A stretch of 64,000 nt of DNA from Paraspadella gotoi (lineage: Eukaryota > Chaetognatha), in the NCBI GenBank assembly GCA_051294375.1, contig CM119269.1, positions 17,033,143-17,097,142 on the forward strand, in the 5' to 3' direction. Every line of letters starts with the position of its first letter. Position 1 is the stretch's first letter. Below are positions 1 to 10,300 of this stretch, piece by piece. A program made the translations under genes and the position numbers. The notes under the pieces were generated by a model. That model did not search any database and was not told the DNA's origin. It saw only the letters and a program-made list of their open reading frames with translations.

Positions 1-30
1 TATTTTAATCCTCGACCTTCTTTTATATAG

Positions 31-253
31 CAACGGATGCGCCAATCTTTGCGGTTTGAATTCCTCCAACGTTGAGTCAGTGGCGCGCGCCATTTTTGAC
101 GTCGCGTCAAACGTGGTTGATGATCCCGCGATGCCCGGGGACGACGGCGATGACGATGTCGGTGACGACGAGAACGAAAACGACATTGACGACAATGAAC
201 ACCGGAAAGACGGCGACGACGATCGTGACGAATCTCCGGCTCCTGAAATCTGA
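31..253 (+). CDS. 3'-terminal exon of an unrecognised gene with acidic C-terminus (partial)
   Basis: A pyrimidine/AT tract ending in TATATAG at position 30 gives a plausible splice acceptor. From there one frame (one base completing a codon, then 73 codons) stays open to a TGA at 251-253. The first third reads like folded protein (GCANLCGLNSSNVESVARAI, then FDVASNVVDD). The last 45 residues are very rich in Asp, Glu and Asn, with GDDGDDDVGDD-type runs. I do not recognise the family, and the rest of the gene lies upstream of the window. The acidic end may simply reflect a GAC/GAT-rich repeat, which is common elsewhere in this window. The exon assignment is inference from the acceptor plus the open frame. 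Confidence 0.4.
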
Positions 254-1435
254 TAACTTGTGTCACGTTAGTTCCGGTTGAGAATCACGAAAAAGACTTT
301 CCGTTTTGCTCAAACCTCTTAATAAATCTTTAGTTATAATTTATAATTTATAACTGTCTATACTATTTAACTCTTTTTCCCCGCGGGGTCAGTGACTTAG
401 AGGTAATCGACCCCGTGCACCGAAATCGAGGCTTTTACAATCCCATCTATGAAGTAAGAAAAGAAAACTTTTCGTGTATTACAGTTACAGGGGCGAGTCT
501 CATCAGTCATCAGCGTATCGACTCTTCAAATGACGAATTTTAAAAAGCTTCAATAAAAATCCTGTGATGAATATAACTTACATACTTATCCATAATAACA
601 AAGTAACACCTGACTATCGTAATAGTTGATAATGGATCCGCCTCTTTCGAATCAACCTTCCCAACCTTTCCAACCTTTAGATTCTTGTAATTCTCCATCC
701 ACGCGATTTTTTGAGGCTTCTTTCCGTTTGACCAAAGAAACAAGATCGGTTCATCCTAAGTGTTGCGCCGCAGTGACTTTATTTTCACGTGTATGCCTCG
801 TGACATGGTATGACATGACGAGACATAACATGACTACATGACTGCAATTTCTTTCTTAGCCTGTGTATTTATGACACGCACTGCATCGGAATTCTGTATT
901 TTATTTTCTATAGTTTTAGGATTTCCTGAAGGCAGCGCAAGCAGTCCATTAAATTTAAGATTTTTTAATTTTTAATGTAAGTGGGACAGACCGACCGAAA
1001 GACTTATAGAGTTGCTCCGCGAGTAATCGCGGCGCAACTAAAAAAGTGAAGTATAAGCCAGGGTTCAATGACCGATGAATCGATTTGTAATGATCTTCTT
1101 AAGATTTACTCGAAACGGTTTGAAGCTTCTTTCGACTTCTAAATATATATCTTTAGTTTAGTAAAGACTTTACATATGTCATTGCTATTTTGGTGTTAAA
1201 CTAAGTCTTGTCACTCGAAAATGTGTGAGGCTTTTTTCCTTTCTTGTTCCAAGTTTATCTTAAAAATGTCATTTCCTTTTATCCATAATAATTAATGCAC
1301 GTTTTGGTTTTTCGCGTTCGCGCAATTTCGATTCTTACACATGATTATATTTCTGTCCCAAGCATTGCGGTTTATCACCTACCGCCATAAACTCAGTTCA
1401 CTCAACGATGCAAGGGTGAGGACTGAAGGAGATCG
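254..1435. other. Intergenic spacer between the partial gene and the CHP1-like gene
   Basis: This is AT-rich sequence with no open frame that looks coding. A short cluster of imperfect ATGACAT/ACATGAC repeats lies at about 797-842. The CHP1 promoter presumably lies in the last few hundred bases, but I see no TATA box or initiator I would defend. Confidence 0.5.
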
Positions 1436-3456
1436 ATGGGCCTATTTGGTTCTCACCCGGCCTCGACCCTTGACGTCGATGACATGGCGGAGATTCGGAA
1501 GGCGACCGGCTTCTCCGCCGATCAGATCGAGCGCCTTCACCGCCGCTTCCGGTTTATAGACAAGAATCGCATGGGCTTCCTTACCCATGAGGACATCATG
1601 GAAGTGAGTCAGACTAACACTGTCTCATTTCGTAAAATAATATCTTCGGATAATTAAAAAACCGAACAGGTTATTTTAATTGCACATCCTGTGACGTTGA
1701 AACTTCGAATAACCCGTTTTTTAAAAACGTTGTCATTGTTAAATTCAAAATTAACTCTGGGAGTGAATAAACGAGACTGTGAGTAGGGTGGAGTGATGAA
1801 AAGATTGAGCGATGGAACAATGTTTTTTTGCTGCCTTTATATATGTAATATAAAATAATTAAGCCCTTTTTCCAAAAAAATTTGCATAACAGTATCATTA
1901 ATTGAATTTTTTTTATAGTAATATCCTTAATTAAAAACGAAAATTTTCGTGGAACAACAAAAAAGTTTTTTATTATTGTTGTTCCACGAAAATTTCCGTT
2001 TTTAATTAATCTCAACAAACAACAAAAGAAAGGATTAATACAAAGTAATATCCTTATAAAATCATAAAATTTCAAAATCATATTTTCTTAATTTTAAGAA
2101 CAGTTTTGGATTCGCCGGAAAAAACTGAAAAACTTTTGTAAAATATGTTACATGATATTTTTAGGTTAAAGCTGTGAAAAATGACCAAAATGTTTCATCA
2201 TATAATAGTTTCTACTACAAAGTATAAAAAAGTAGAGAATTTGACCTATTTTTTTCATTTTTGACGCTGAAGATATTAAAATTTTTTATAACATATTTTA
2301 TATTTTTCATCTAACTTTTTATGAAGAATCAGAATCTTTTATAAAAATTTTAAAAAAATTATTTTGAAAATTTATGATTTTATAAGAATATTACTATAAA
2401 TAAATTGTACTTAATGATACTGTTCCCCAAACAATATAAGCAAAATATTTTTTATACTCCTTAATCATACTATCTTACGTCTAAATATCCTTGTTTGATC
2501 ACTCAAATAAAATTTAGGTTCCCCAGTACTCCACTCTACTGTGAGAGAGTCTTGATTGAAAGCTTGCAGGGGCGTTCTAAAATGGAACAAGAAATAGCGG
2601 TATATTTGAAGCTATCAAGTACCAGTGGCTACTTTTTTTGAGCCTCAGTGTACTTAAGAATTTATGACAGAAAAAATATTTAAGAAAAACTCTAACTTGA
2701 GAAAATGAGAATATTAAATTATCTGCCCATTGAATAGTATTTGTTGGTTTACATTTCTATATTTCACTTATTTTTAATGTGACGTTTTTAAAGCAAATCT
2801 TAATTAAATGCAATTTTTTTTTTTAATTCTCGAATCTGTCCACTGCGAATATGATAGATCCCAGGTTTAGACGACAATCCCTTGGGTCAACGTATCGTCC
2901 ACGCCTTCTTTCGATACGGCGACACTGAAGATGTTCAGGAAAAAATTGATTTCAAAGAGGTTTCTAGATAGCAATTACTAAAATTAATAACCTTCATGAA
3001 TAATAATTTTGCTTTATGTTAAAAAATAAAATAAATCATATGTATCTCTCTCTCCTCAGTTCGTACGTGTTTTGGCAAGATTCCGACCAGAAACGGAGGA
3101 AGACCGTCACGGCATAAATTCAAAAACTGAGAAGTTAAAATTCGCTTTTAAAATGTACGACATTAATGACGACGACACGATTACTCAAAAAGAGGTGATG
3201 AAAACAAATTACAATCATGAACATAATTTTAAAACTTTTTGCTATGCTGAAATGACACCCATTTTACTAGGTGGTGGAGGTTCTGCAACTCATGGTGGGG
3301 TGCCATATTGGCGAGGAACAGCTAATTGGGATAGCGAACCGAACTCTTGAAGAAGCGGACACGGACGACGACAAGGAGATTACGCTCGAAGAGTTTTGCC
3401 GCGTTTTGGAAAATTCCGGCATCGTCCAGACGTTGAGCATAAAATTTAAAGAGTGA
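1436..3456 (+). CDS. CHP1: Calcineurin B homologous protein (CHP1-like), 4 exons, 193 aa
   Basis: Exons are 1436-1603, 2858-2959, 3060-3194 and 3280-3456, and all junctions are phase 0. The second donor is GTTTCT, weaker than the others. The 193-residue product closely matches the length of vertebrate CHP1 (195). It starts MGLFGS, which fits an N-myristoylation signal at Gly2, and has the family features ATGFSADQI (residues 23-31) and NPLGQRIVHAFF in exon 2. EF-hand 3 (DINDDDTITQKE, 124-135) and EF-hand 4 (DTDDDKEITLEE, 162-173) have canonical calcium ligands. EF-hand 1 (about 42-53) is degenerate, as in CHP proteins. Known CHPs bind Na+/H+ exchangers at the plasma membrane, inhibit calcineurin and act in vesicle and microtubule traffic. 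The gene stands alone, with a DNA-element-filled first intron. Classical calcineurin B is less likely because of the degenerate N-terminal EF-hands and the CHP-type linker. Confidence 0.93.
1846..2465. mobile_element. AT-rich foldback (long inverted repeat) element in CHP1 intron 1
   Basis: Sequence around 1870-1930 (CAGTATCATTAATTGAATTT, then TATAGTAATATCC) recurs in reverse complement around 2370-2440. This makes an imperfect inverted repeat with arms of roughly 90 bp. It resembles the foldback element at 8840-9325 in the motif TTTTGAAAATTT-GATTTTATAAG. There is no coding capacity. The class is inferred only from structure. Confidence 0.5.
1917..2056. mobile_element. 114-bp insertion with a perfect-looking hairpin, flanked by 13-bp direct repeats
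   Basis: AGTAATATCCTTA occurs at 1917-1929 and again at 2044-2056. The DNA between (1930-2043) contains a long hairpin whose arms are 1927-1960 and 1976-2009 (AACGAAAATTTTCGTGGAAC versus its near-perfect complement). The simplest reading is insertion of a small palindromic element into one arm of the surrounding foldback element, with a 13-bp target-site duplication. No protein is encoded. Confidence 0.5.
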
Positions 3457-4079
3457 ACTTTGAGACCGTTAAAATTTTTATTTCAAACTCGCAACTGAAA
3501 TTAGCTGCCTGAGTCTGACATATATTATTATTTTAATTTAAGATTTTTTACATAAAATGAGTATATCCGGAAACCAAAAAATCCGACCGTTAGTTAAATA
3601 AGGCTCAGTACTTTAAAAAGTACTTTTATGTTTGGTATGTGTTGCTGTATAAAACTGCAGTATGAGTATAAGATAATCTTTATATTGGTTGTACCAATTT
3701 CTTAGTATGGTGTGAATTGGTCTAAAATGACGAAAAATTTGTAAATTCCAGTTGTTGATTCATTCACTTCTAAGTATATCACGTACTATTAGAGATAAAC
3801 AGGCCACTGAAGAGAAAATATTTACTTGGATTACTTGGAAATTTTAGGAAACCGGATTTCCTGATTATAAGTCTGACAATCGTAAAAAAAATTTAATAAA
3901 ATTAACATTAAGGTTTGATTACAATGATCGCATAGTTAATCAGACTCTATTATATTTCAATAATAATGGTTGCGCTATATTTAGGATCGCCTGTCTTTTA
4001 CTTCGTGTTTACATTCGTATCTGTTAATTGTTCAGTGTTACTTGTGTAGATTATACATGTCTATATATGTTTATCTTAG

Positions 4080-4085
4080 AATAAA
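4080..4085 (+). terminator. Possible polyadenylation signal of the CHP1-like gene
   Basis: AATAAA lies about 620 bases after the CHP1 stop and is followed by a T-rich stretch (TTCTGTTCTTTTTG). It is plausible but unproven in such AT-rich DNA. Confidence 0.25.
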
Positions 4086-4420
4086 TTTCTGTTCTTTTTG
4101 TTAATTGTTGGAGAATCGGTCCTAGCTATATGTTAACATGTATTTATGTTTTATCACTCGTATTATGATTTTTAGTAACAACATTGAAGAGACAGCGGAT
4201 ATTGCATCTAGAAAGAAGCATTAAAAATTGTTACAACTTATAGTAAATGCAAAATAAGGGACTTCAAAAAATTAATTTTATCTTAGAAAGGGATATTATA
4301 TTATTTAGATGAAATTTTAATTCGTACTAACTACTAGAATATTAAGAAAACTATGTTAATATTTAGCAAAAAACTGTTTTCAAATGAAAATAAATTCACA
4401 TAAAAAAATAGCTCGCCAAA

Positions 4421-4525
4421 ATGTCCGACGGTGGGACAAAGTTAGCGCCAAGCAAACGCCGCCCTACTGATGAAACGACCATGAACTGTCGTCGTCGCTC
4501 GGAAAGTCAGTCGCAGACGCGATGA
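4421..4525 (+). CDS. Candidate small ORF, 34 aa, basic (hypothetical)
   Basis: An ATG in good context (CAAAATGTC) opens a 34-codon frame ending TGA at 4523-4525. The product starts MSDGGTKLAPSKRR and ends RRRSESQSQTR, rich in Ser, Arg and Lys. It coincides with a locally GC-rich patch in otherwise AT-rich DNA, which is why I list it. It could be an isolated first exon, a small peptide gene, or chance. No family is recognised. Confidence 0.2.
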   Translation: MSDGGTKLAPSKRRPTDETTMNCRRRSESQSQTR

Positions 4526-4770
4526 CGACGTTTATGATAAACTCGCTGTTTAAAAACATTTTCCTTTTACAAGTTTTCACTGTTTTGCCTACCTCATTCC
4601 TCACCTTTCCAAATCTACAACTGCCAATGCTTAAAATAATATTTTTTTATTCCTGTTCTTTTATCTTTTTTATCTTTTATCTTTTCAGAAAAAATAAAAA
4701 CTAGAAAAGAATTGAAAAAAAAATCTTACAAATACTAACTACAATCAATATTTTTTCCGTCAATCAATAA

Positions 4771-4817
4771 TCGTATTTATAATATAATAATATATTATTA
4801 TATAATATTATATACGA
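4771..4817. repeat. AT-rich palindrome
   Basis: TCGTATTTATAATATAATAA at the left is mirrored by the reverse complement ending TATAATATTATATACGA. This gives a nearly perfect 47-bp palindrome able to form a cruciform. Confidence 0.7.
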
Positions 4818-4879
4818 CTATGCTTTAAGAGCAATGACTTAACTTAAGTCAAAAGAACAGCGATAATTTTCCTGCGTCA

Positions 4880-4892
4880 GGCGCATGCGCGG
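4880..4892. promoter_or_regulatory. NRF-1-like site GGCGCATGCGCGG upstream of JMJD5
   Basis: The palindromic core GCGCATGCGC (4881-4890) matches the known nuclear respiratory factor 1 recognition sequence. It lies about 530 bases before the JMJD5-like start codon in a small CpG-bearing patch. Use as a promoter element is inference. Confidence 0.3.
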
Positions 4893-5417
4893 CAACAAAT
4901 ATTTTCTAGCAGAGGTGTGTCGTGTCCTCCGTTCGCTCCCTTATTTTCGATCGATGTTGCTGACTAAACTATTGAATGAGAATATGAATTATTAAGTGTT
5001 TTAACACTAATAATGTGTTATTCATATGAGCCATTATTTTTTATATATTTGTTATATCCAAAGACTCGCGAATCGTGATATATGATTTAATATTTTATTT
5101 ATTTTTTATTTTAATTTAATATTATATTTTACAGTATTTGTTATATTCTGATAATTTTTCCCCCCGAGAGGTCGGGGGGGGGGTAAAAAAAAAGCGATCG
5201 ATTTCCGCTTGATTTACGGCTTGTTTGACCGGTTTTGTTTTTTCTACTTTTTTTTAATTTGGTTGAAAATCCAGTTTGTTTTCTTTTATTCTCTCGTATA
5301 TCTGCTGCTCGCTCACCTTCTCTCAACGAGCTATTAACCTCCCATTCTTTAATCGGAGAGCTTAAGGTTAAATTAAATTTACGTAAAAGAAGGAAAAAAA
5401 TCTAATTGACAAAACTG

Positions 5418-6779
5418 ATGAACCGGTCCGACGTTTTGTTTAAATGGATATCAGACGTACGAAAGACGTCAGCGTTTTCGTTTCGCGATGATTTGAAATC
5501 CAGCGATGTGGGCCAGTTCTGCTTCGACCTGATTGAATCGTCTGCGGCTGCGTTGTCTAGCGACCTTCCTTTGGTCGACGGCTTTGTCATTAAATGCGAC
5601 GCAATCATCGGCATTGCTTGGGAAAAACTCCACACTGGCACTTGGAAGGACGTAGATATCAAATGGCGACTCCTCTATTCTCACGCGTCGCTACACAAGT
5701 TTTTACACCTGTTTTCGGAAGACTGGGCGTCACTATCATCTTCCGACTACGTTGCGCTGCTTACCCGCGCTCTCCTTACACTCGACATGGCGCTACTTAT
5801 GGGCGGACCCATTGGCGGCGATGTTTTAACGAGATCGGCGTCACGGGTGCACGCGCTTCTCGTTGACGCACCATGCAAAAAAGTTGATGTTCCTTCCGTA
5901 AAAACCGAGCACAACGTCGCTGATTCCACTCCATTGGAGGAGCCTACCCTTTCGTCCCCGACAAATCCTTTCCTCTCGACAAAAAGATTAAAGCTTTCAT
6001 CTTCGCCCCTCCCACGCCTCTCCTGTCCTTCCATGGAGGAATTCGTCCGCGACTTCCTTCGTCCACAACTTCCCTGCATTATCACCGACCTTCAGCTCGC
6101 TTGGCCGGCCGCGAGTGCCGTCGTGGACGCCGCCGATTCTTCATCTCGACGTTGGAATCTCTCCTACCTTCGCCGCGTCGCCGGGCACCGTACGGTGCCA
6201 ATTGAAGTTGGAGCCAAGTACACCGACGACGCCTGGGGACAAAAACTTGTCACCGTCAATCAGTTCGTCGATGAGTACTTCAACGATGACCAAAATAGCG
6301 CCGAGGGCGGCGGAACAACTCGCCGCCCCGTCGGATACTTGGCGCAGCACAATCTCTTCGATCAAATCCCTGAGCTGCTCGATGACATCGTCGTCCCCGA
6401 TTTTTGCTACGCCTGCCTCGACGATAACGAAGAAGACGTGGACGTGAACGCCTGGTTCGGCCCCGCCGGTACCGTCTCTCCTCTTCACTTCGACCCAAAG
6501 AACAACCTCTTGGCGCAGGTGGTTGGTGCCAAATACATCAGGCTTTATTCGCCTTCCTCCTCGCCCTGCCTCTATCCCCACCCGCCTTCCGCCCTCATGT
6601 CCAACACGAGTCGAGTCGACGTGGAGGATGTCGATGCCGACGCCTTTCCGCTCTTCTCCGACGCCCCCTTTTGGGAGGCGCGGCTTCAGGCTGGAGAGAC
6701 GCTTTTTATTCCTGAGCGGTGGTGGCATTTCGTCAAATCGCTCTCTGTCAGTTTTTCCGTCAGTTTTTGGTGGAAATAG
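5418..6779 (+). CDS. KDM8: JmjC-domain 2-oxoglutarate oxygenase, JMJD5/KDM8 family, 453 aa
   Basis: A single uninterrupted frame runs from ATG 5418 to TAG 6777-6779. The upstream TTG at 5406 is in frame, but the ATG is the natural start. The N-terminal 190 residues are helical and variable. The JmjC core starts near [13 protein letters not shown] and contains [29 protein letters not shown] and [21 protein letters not shown]. The iron triad is His357, Asp359 and His437, and Lys372 in [11 protein letters not shown] sits where the family binds 2-oxoglutarate. The C-terminus [10 protein letters not shown] is the JMJD5 signature. Family members are mainly nuclear. They have been shown to hydroxylate arginine in RPS6 and RCCD1, and H3K36me2 demethylase or histone-tail protease activity has also been reported. 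The active site is complete. Lack of introns is odd beside intron-rich neighbours. Confidence 0.95.
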   Translation: MNRSDVLFKWISDVRKTSAFSFRDDLKSSDVGQFCFDLIESSAAALSSDLPLVDGFVIKCDAIIGIAWEKLHTGTWKDVDIKWRLLYSHASLHKFLHLFSEDWASLSSSDYVALLTRALLTLDMALLMGGPIGGDVLTRSASRVHALLVDAPCKKVDVPSVKTEHNVADSTPLEEPTLSSPTNPFLSTKRLKLSSSPLPRLSCPSMEEFVRDFLRPQLPCIITDLQLAWPAASAVVDAADSSSRRWNLSYLRRVAGHRTVPIEVGAKYTDDAWGQKLVTVNQFVDEYFNDDQNSAEGGGTTRRPVGYLAQHNLFDQIPELLDDIVVPDFCYACLDDNEEDVDVNAWFGPAGTVSPLHFDPKNNLLAQVVGAKYIRLYSPSSSPCLYPHPPSALMSNTSRVDVEDVDADAFPLFSDAPFWEARLQAGETLFIPERWWHFVKSLSVSFSVSFWWK

Positions 6780-7372
6780 CTGGTTTTAAAGACGTTTTCT
6801 TTTTCTTTTCTTTTCTTTTAAAATTTTCGTTTGAGCATGTACTCCCTGTAAATTTTTGAATCGCCCAATTGAGAGCGCCTACCCCTATTTTAAGATCGGT
6901 CCTAATTTTTCCTTTCCGTAATGAAACGAACTTTCGATTCTTTTATCTTCTTTCTCTTCATTTTCCTCCGAGCTATGAAACTCCAGGATCGCCTTTTGTT
7001 TGTTTCGATCGTTAAATTCTTGTTGATCGTAATAATTTAAATATCGGTATTTAGTAAATTAAAATAGAATAAGGGCTTTTACTAAGAAGGCCGAGACATG
7101 TTTTGTACGCAACTAGGGTTGTTGGTTCTCTAGATCTCGATTTTGTTTGTCCCACAATTTAAGTAATATAAATGAATTTTGCATAACCAATTAACCATTA
7201 CCGTTGCTTCAACCAAATATAAACTTTTTTCAGCGGGCGATACCTTTATCGCAAGATGTGTTATTCGTAAACTCTTTACATGCCAACTTAACGTTCAAAC
7301 CCAAATCCTCATAACAAAACCTTTGGTGCTGTCACACTTTTTTTGCGATTGGAAAGTGGAGAAGTGCGCGCG
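6780..7372. other. Intergenic spacer, JMJD5 3' flank and CLIC promoter region
   Basis: T-rich, pyrimidine-rich sequence follows the JMJD5 stop (TTCTTTTTCTTTTCTTTTC at about 6798). No open frame looks coding and no clear TATA box is visible. The CLIC 5' leader presumably begins here. Confidence 0.45.
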
Positions 7373-10300
7373 ATGAACGGAAACGGCGCTAAAGTCAATG
7401 GCGAGGGCGAAAATGTTCAAACGACTTCCGACGCTGAATCCAACAGTCGGGTTGTCGACCTTTTCATCAAGGTGAGAGAAGTGACTAAAGTTTGCGAGAC
7501 AGAATTATGAGGTTGTGGCAACAGGAAGACATCTGTGATGGACGGCGTGTGAGGCATCTCCTGACAACTGGTGCTCAGGGCTTTGGACCTGCAGTGACCA
7601 CTCCATGTCACTGGGTTGTTTATGCCAACACCATCACACTTAACTAGCATGACCGTGACGGGATTGAAACCAGAACTCATTGATGGTGAACAAGTACTTA
7701 GCTGTCTTAGCCAATGGGAGGCGAATTTAGGATTTGCCACACATGCACCCCCAAGACAGCACACGAGGATGACCAAGCCCAGAATGACTGAGTGACTGAT
7801 TACGATTACGGATTACGACGAGAGTTTGTCCAACACGCGCAGAGCGAGCGAGTAGGGCATAGGCTTGGGATGCATACCCTTACGTGATGAAGTGAGCGAT
7901 GATGCGCAGCGCTTGCATGTTTGATAGTTTGGCTCACCATTTATGGCAACGGGAAGATGTGTGTGATGCCCAGGGTGTAAGGTATCTCCCGACAGCTGGC
8001 TCTCAGGGCTTTGAACATGCAGTGACCAACCCATGTCACTGACGTTTTTATGCCAACACCATCACACTAAAACAGCATGACCGTGAGGGGATTTTAACCG
8101 AGCACTCACGGTTGGTCCAAGCCAATGGAACTGAGCTGAGTTTCAACAAGCTATACAGGAGGCGAATTTAAGATTCGCATTTAGGATTCGTCACAGGGTT
8201 AAGTTTCTCTGAATATTGTCAAATGAATTTCGTTTTCTTTTTCACATAGGCATCCACCATCGATCCAGACAGAAAGGGAGCGTGCCCAATATGCCAGCGC
8301 TACTTCATGGCGCTCTACCTCAAATACGAAGCAGACGACATCGACCTCGTCGTCACCCGCGTAAAAAATACGAAGATGCAACCTGTTTGTCTCGACGGAC
8401 AAAACTTCCAGGTGACTACTCCTGACAATTTCATCGTCACATCTCGCTCTAATGTTCATATTATATTGTATGACAATGAATATTTAAGGCTCCTTCGATG
8501 GTGCACAACAACGAATTAAAAACGATGGAGCATATTGAAGACTACATCGCCACTGAATTGAGAGGTTTAGACCTCACGTCTACAGATAAAGCGCGCGAAG
8601 CCGTAGCAAACGTTTTCATCGTAAGTATTATTAAGTATTATTAACTTAGATATTCAATTACGCAAGTAACTTTGAATATAAATCTCTCTTTAAAACATCT
8701 TCATAATAGTAAATACTTATTTATTTTTTCTTAACAAATAAGTAAGAAGCGGTAATTAGTTTTAGTGCATACTGCATAGTAAAATTTCTAAATTTAACTT
8801 TAATTAAAATTCTAAAAGTGAGGAACGAACAACATTATACTAATGAACATTTATGTAATAAAAAAATTTATAATAAATTTTACAATTTACGCAGTAGGCC
8901 ATATTTATACTAGTACTAATCCAATAAATGTTAAAATTTCAAAACAGTTTTTTCTAAGATTTTTTTTGCAGATTTGGATTTATCATAAAAAGTTGATAAA
9001 AAGAAATATAACTCTTTTTGAAAAATTCCTTCATTAAGTGGGTCAAAAATTAGAAAAAGCTATATTTTAAGCTGAAAATTAACTTTTTATATATTAAATA
9101 GTTGTTTTAATTTTTAACCCACTTAATGAAAGAATTTTTAAAAATGATTTATATTTTATTTGATCAACTTTTGACGAGGAATTCAAATCTGCGATCAAAA
9201 TTAAAAAAGGCCTATTTTGAAAATTTTCGATTTTATAAGGATAGTACTATATATAAATTTAGCCTACTGCGAAAATTAAAAAAACAAAAAAATATTTTTT
9301 TTTACAAATTAATGTTCACTGATGGTATATTGTTCATAATTGACTTTTAGAATTTCCGTACGTAACTTTCACTACGCTCTACTGCATAGTGTTACAATTC
9401 TTTAGGCTTCAATACTTAAGCTTCTCAAATCTCAATTTTTCTTTCAGACATTCAGCAAGTACATGAGGGACCAAAAGACTGAACCAACAGGACTTCTCAA
9501 AGAGTTGATATTACTCGATAAGTACTTAGAAAAAAACGCAACGCCGTTCCTGTGCGGCGAACAGATGACATTCGCCGATTGCGAGCTTCTGCCCAAATTG
9601 CAGCACATTAGGGTCGCTGCAAAGGTAATTATATTATAATTATACAGTTTACTGTTTTGACCTAACAATTAATACCAATAATGGATTAGTTTAATACTGT
9701 TCCCATTAAAATTTGCATTTGGTCGGCTACCGCTACTATAAAGACTTCTTCTATAGGGCGACACATTTCTATCTAGTCTGAATTCATAAAATTTTATGTA
9801 TTATCTTATTGGCGTTTTTTATCTTGTTAATTATGCATTTGAAAGGCAAAAAAATCAAATATTACGAATAGAAATATGAGACCGACCAAAGTTTAGTCTC
9901 AGTTTCTTTGGTCTTACCAATTTTGATCAAACAGTTCGGTATTTAGGGAAAAAATCAAACTCACCTGTCACCATTTTCTTTTAGTTTTGGTTATTCTTTT
10001 TTATCCCATACTTTGACTTCGATGTGATTATTTACAGTAAGAATAATTTCTGGTCATAAACATACATGTTTATGAAAAATGTATATCTTTAAAATCCTGC
10101 AGTAAATGATACCGTTTTCATTTTATTACTATATAGGCGTACAAGAATTTCGAAATGCCCAGTGATGATCTGACATACGTTTGGAAGTACCTTAAAAATG
10201 CTTACTCACAGAAAGCGTTCACGGAATCTTGTCCAGCTGATCAGGTATTACATGATAATCAGATAATTATTAACTAGCTGTATCATTAGAAAATTCTTTG

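Larger units (their letters stand above)
1755..2640 (+). repeat. Fragments of a dispersed repeat family (GGGAGTGAATAAACGAGACT type)
   Basis: The start GGGAGTGAATAAACGAGACTG (about 1759) and the continuation GAGAGAGTCTTGATTGAAAG (about 2542) are contiguous in the copies at about 30,800-31,003 and 40,465-40,660. Here they are separated by about 0.7 kb of AT-rich DNA containing a foldback element. The copy in CHP1 intron 1 therefore seems to have been split by a later insertion. Confidence 0.55.
3457..5417. other. Intergenic region between CHP1-like and JMJD5-like genes
   Basis: Mostly AT-rich. It includes a copy of TTGGTTGTACCAATTTC at about 3685, a possible poly(A) signal AATAAA at 4080, a GC-richer island at 4415-4530 with a small ORF, an AT palindrome at 4771-4817 and a CpG-containing patch at about 4870-4950. 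No further gene is evident. Confidence 0.5.

Noticed and set aside
1671-2081. 136-codon minus-strand ORF in CHP1 intron 1
   Set aside because: It runs through the AT-rich foldback and hairpin insertion. Its Phe/Ile/Lys/Leu content is what random AT-rich DNA gives.
6141-6728. 195-codon minus-strand ORF
   Set aside because: It lies antisense to the JmjC core of the JMJD5-like gene. The plus strand has the catalytic residues and family motifs.
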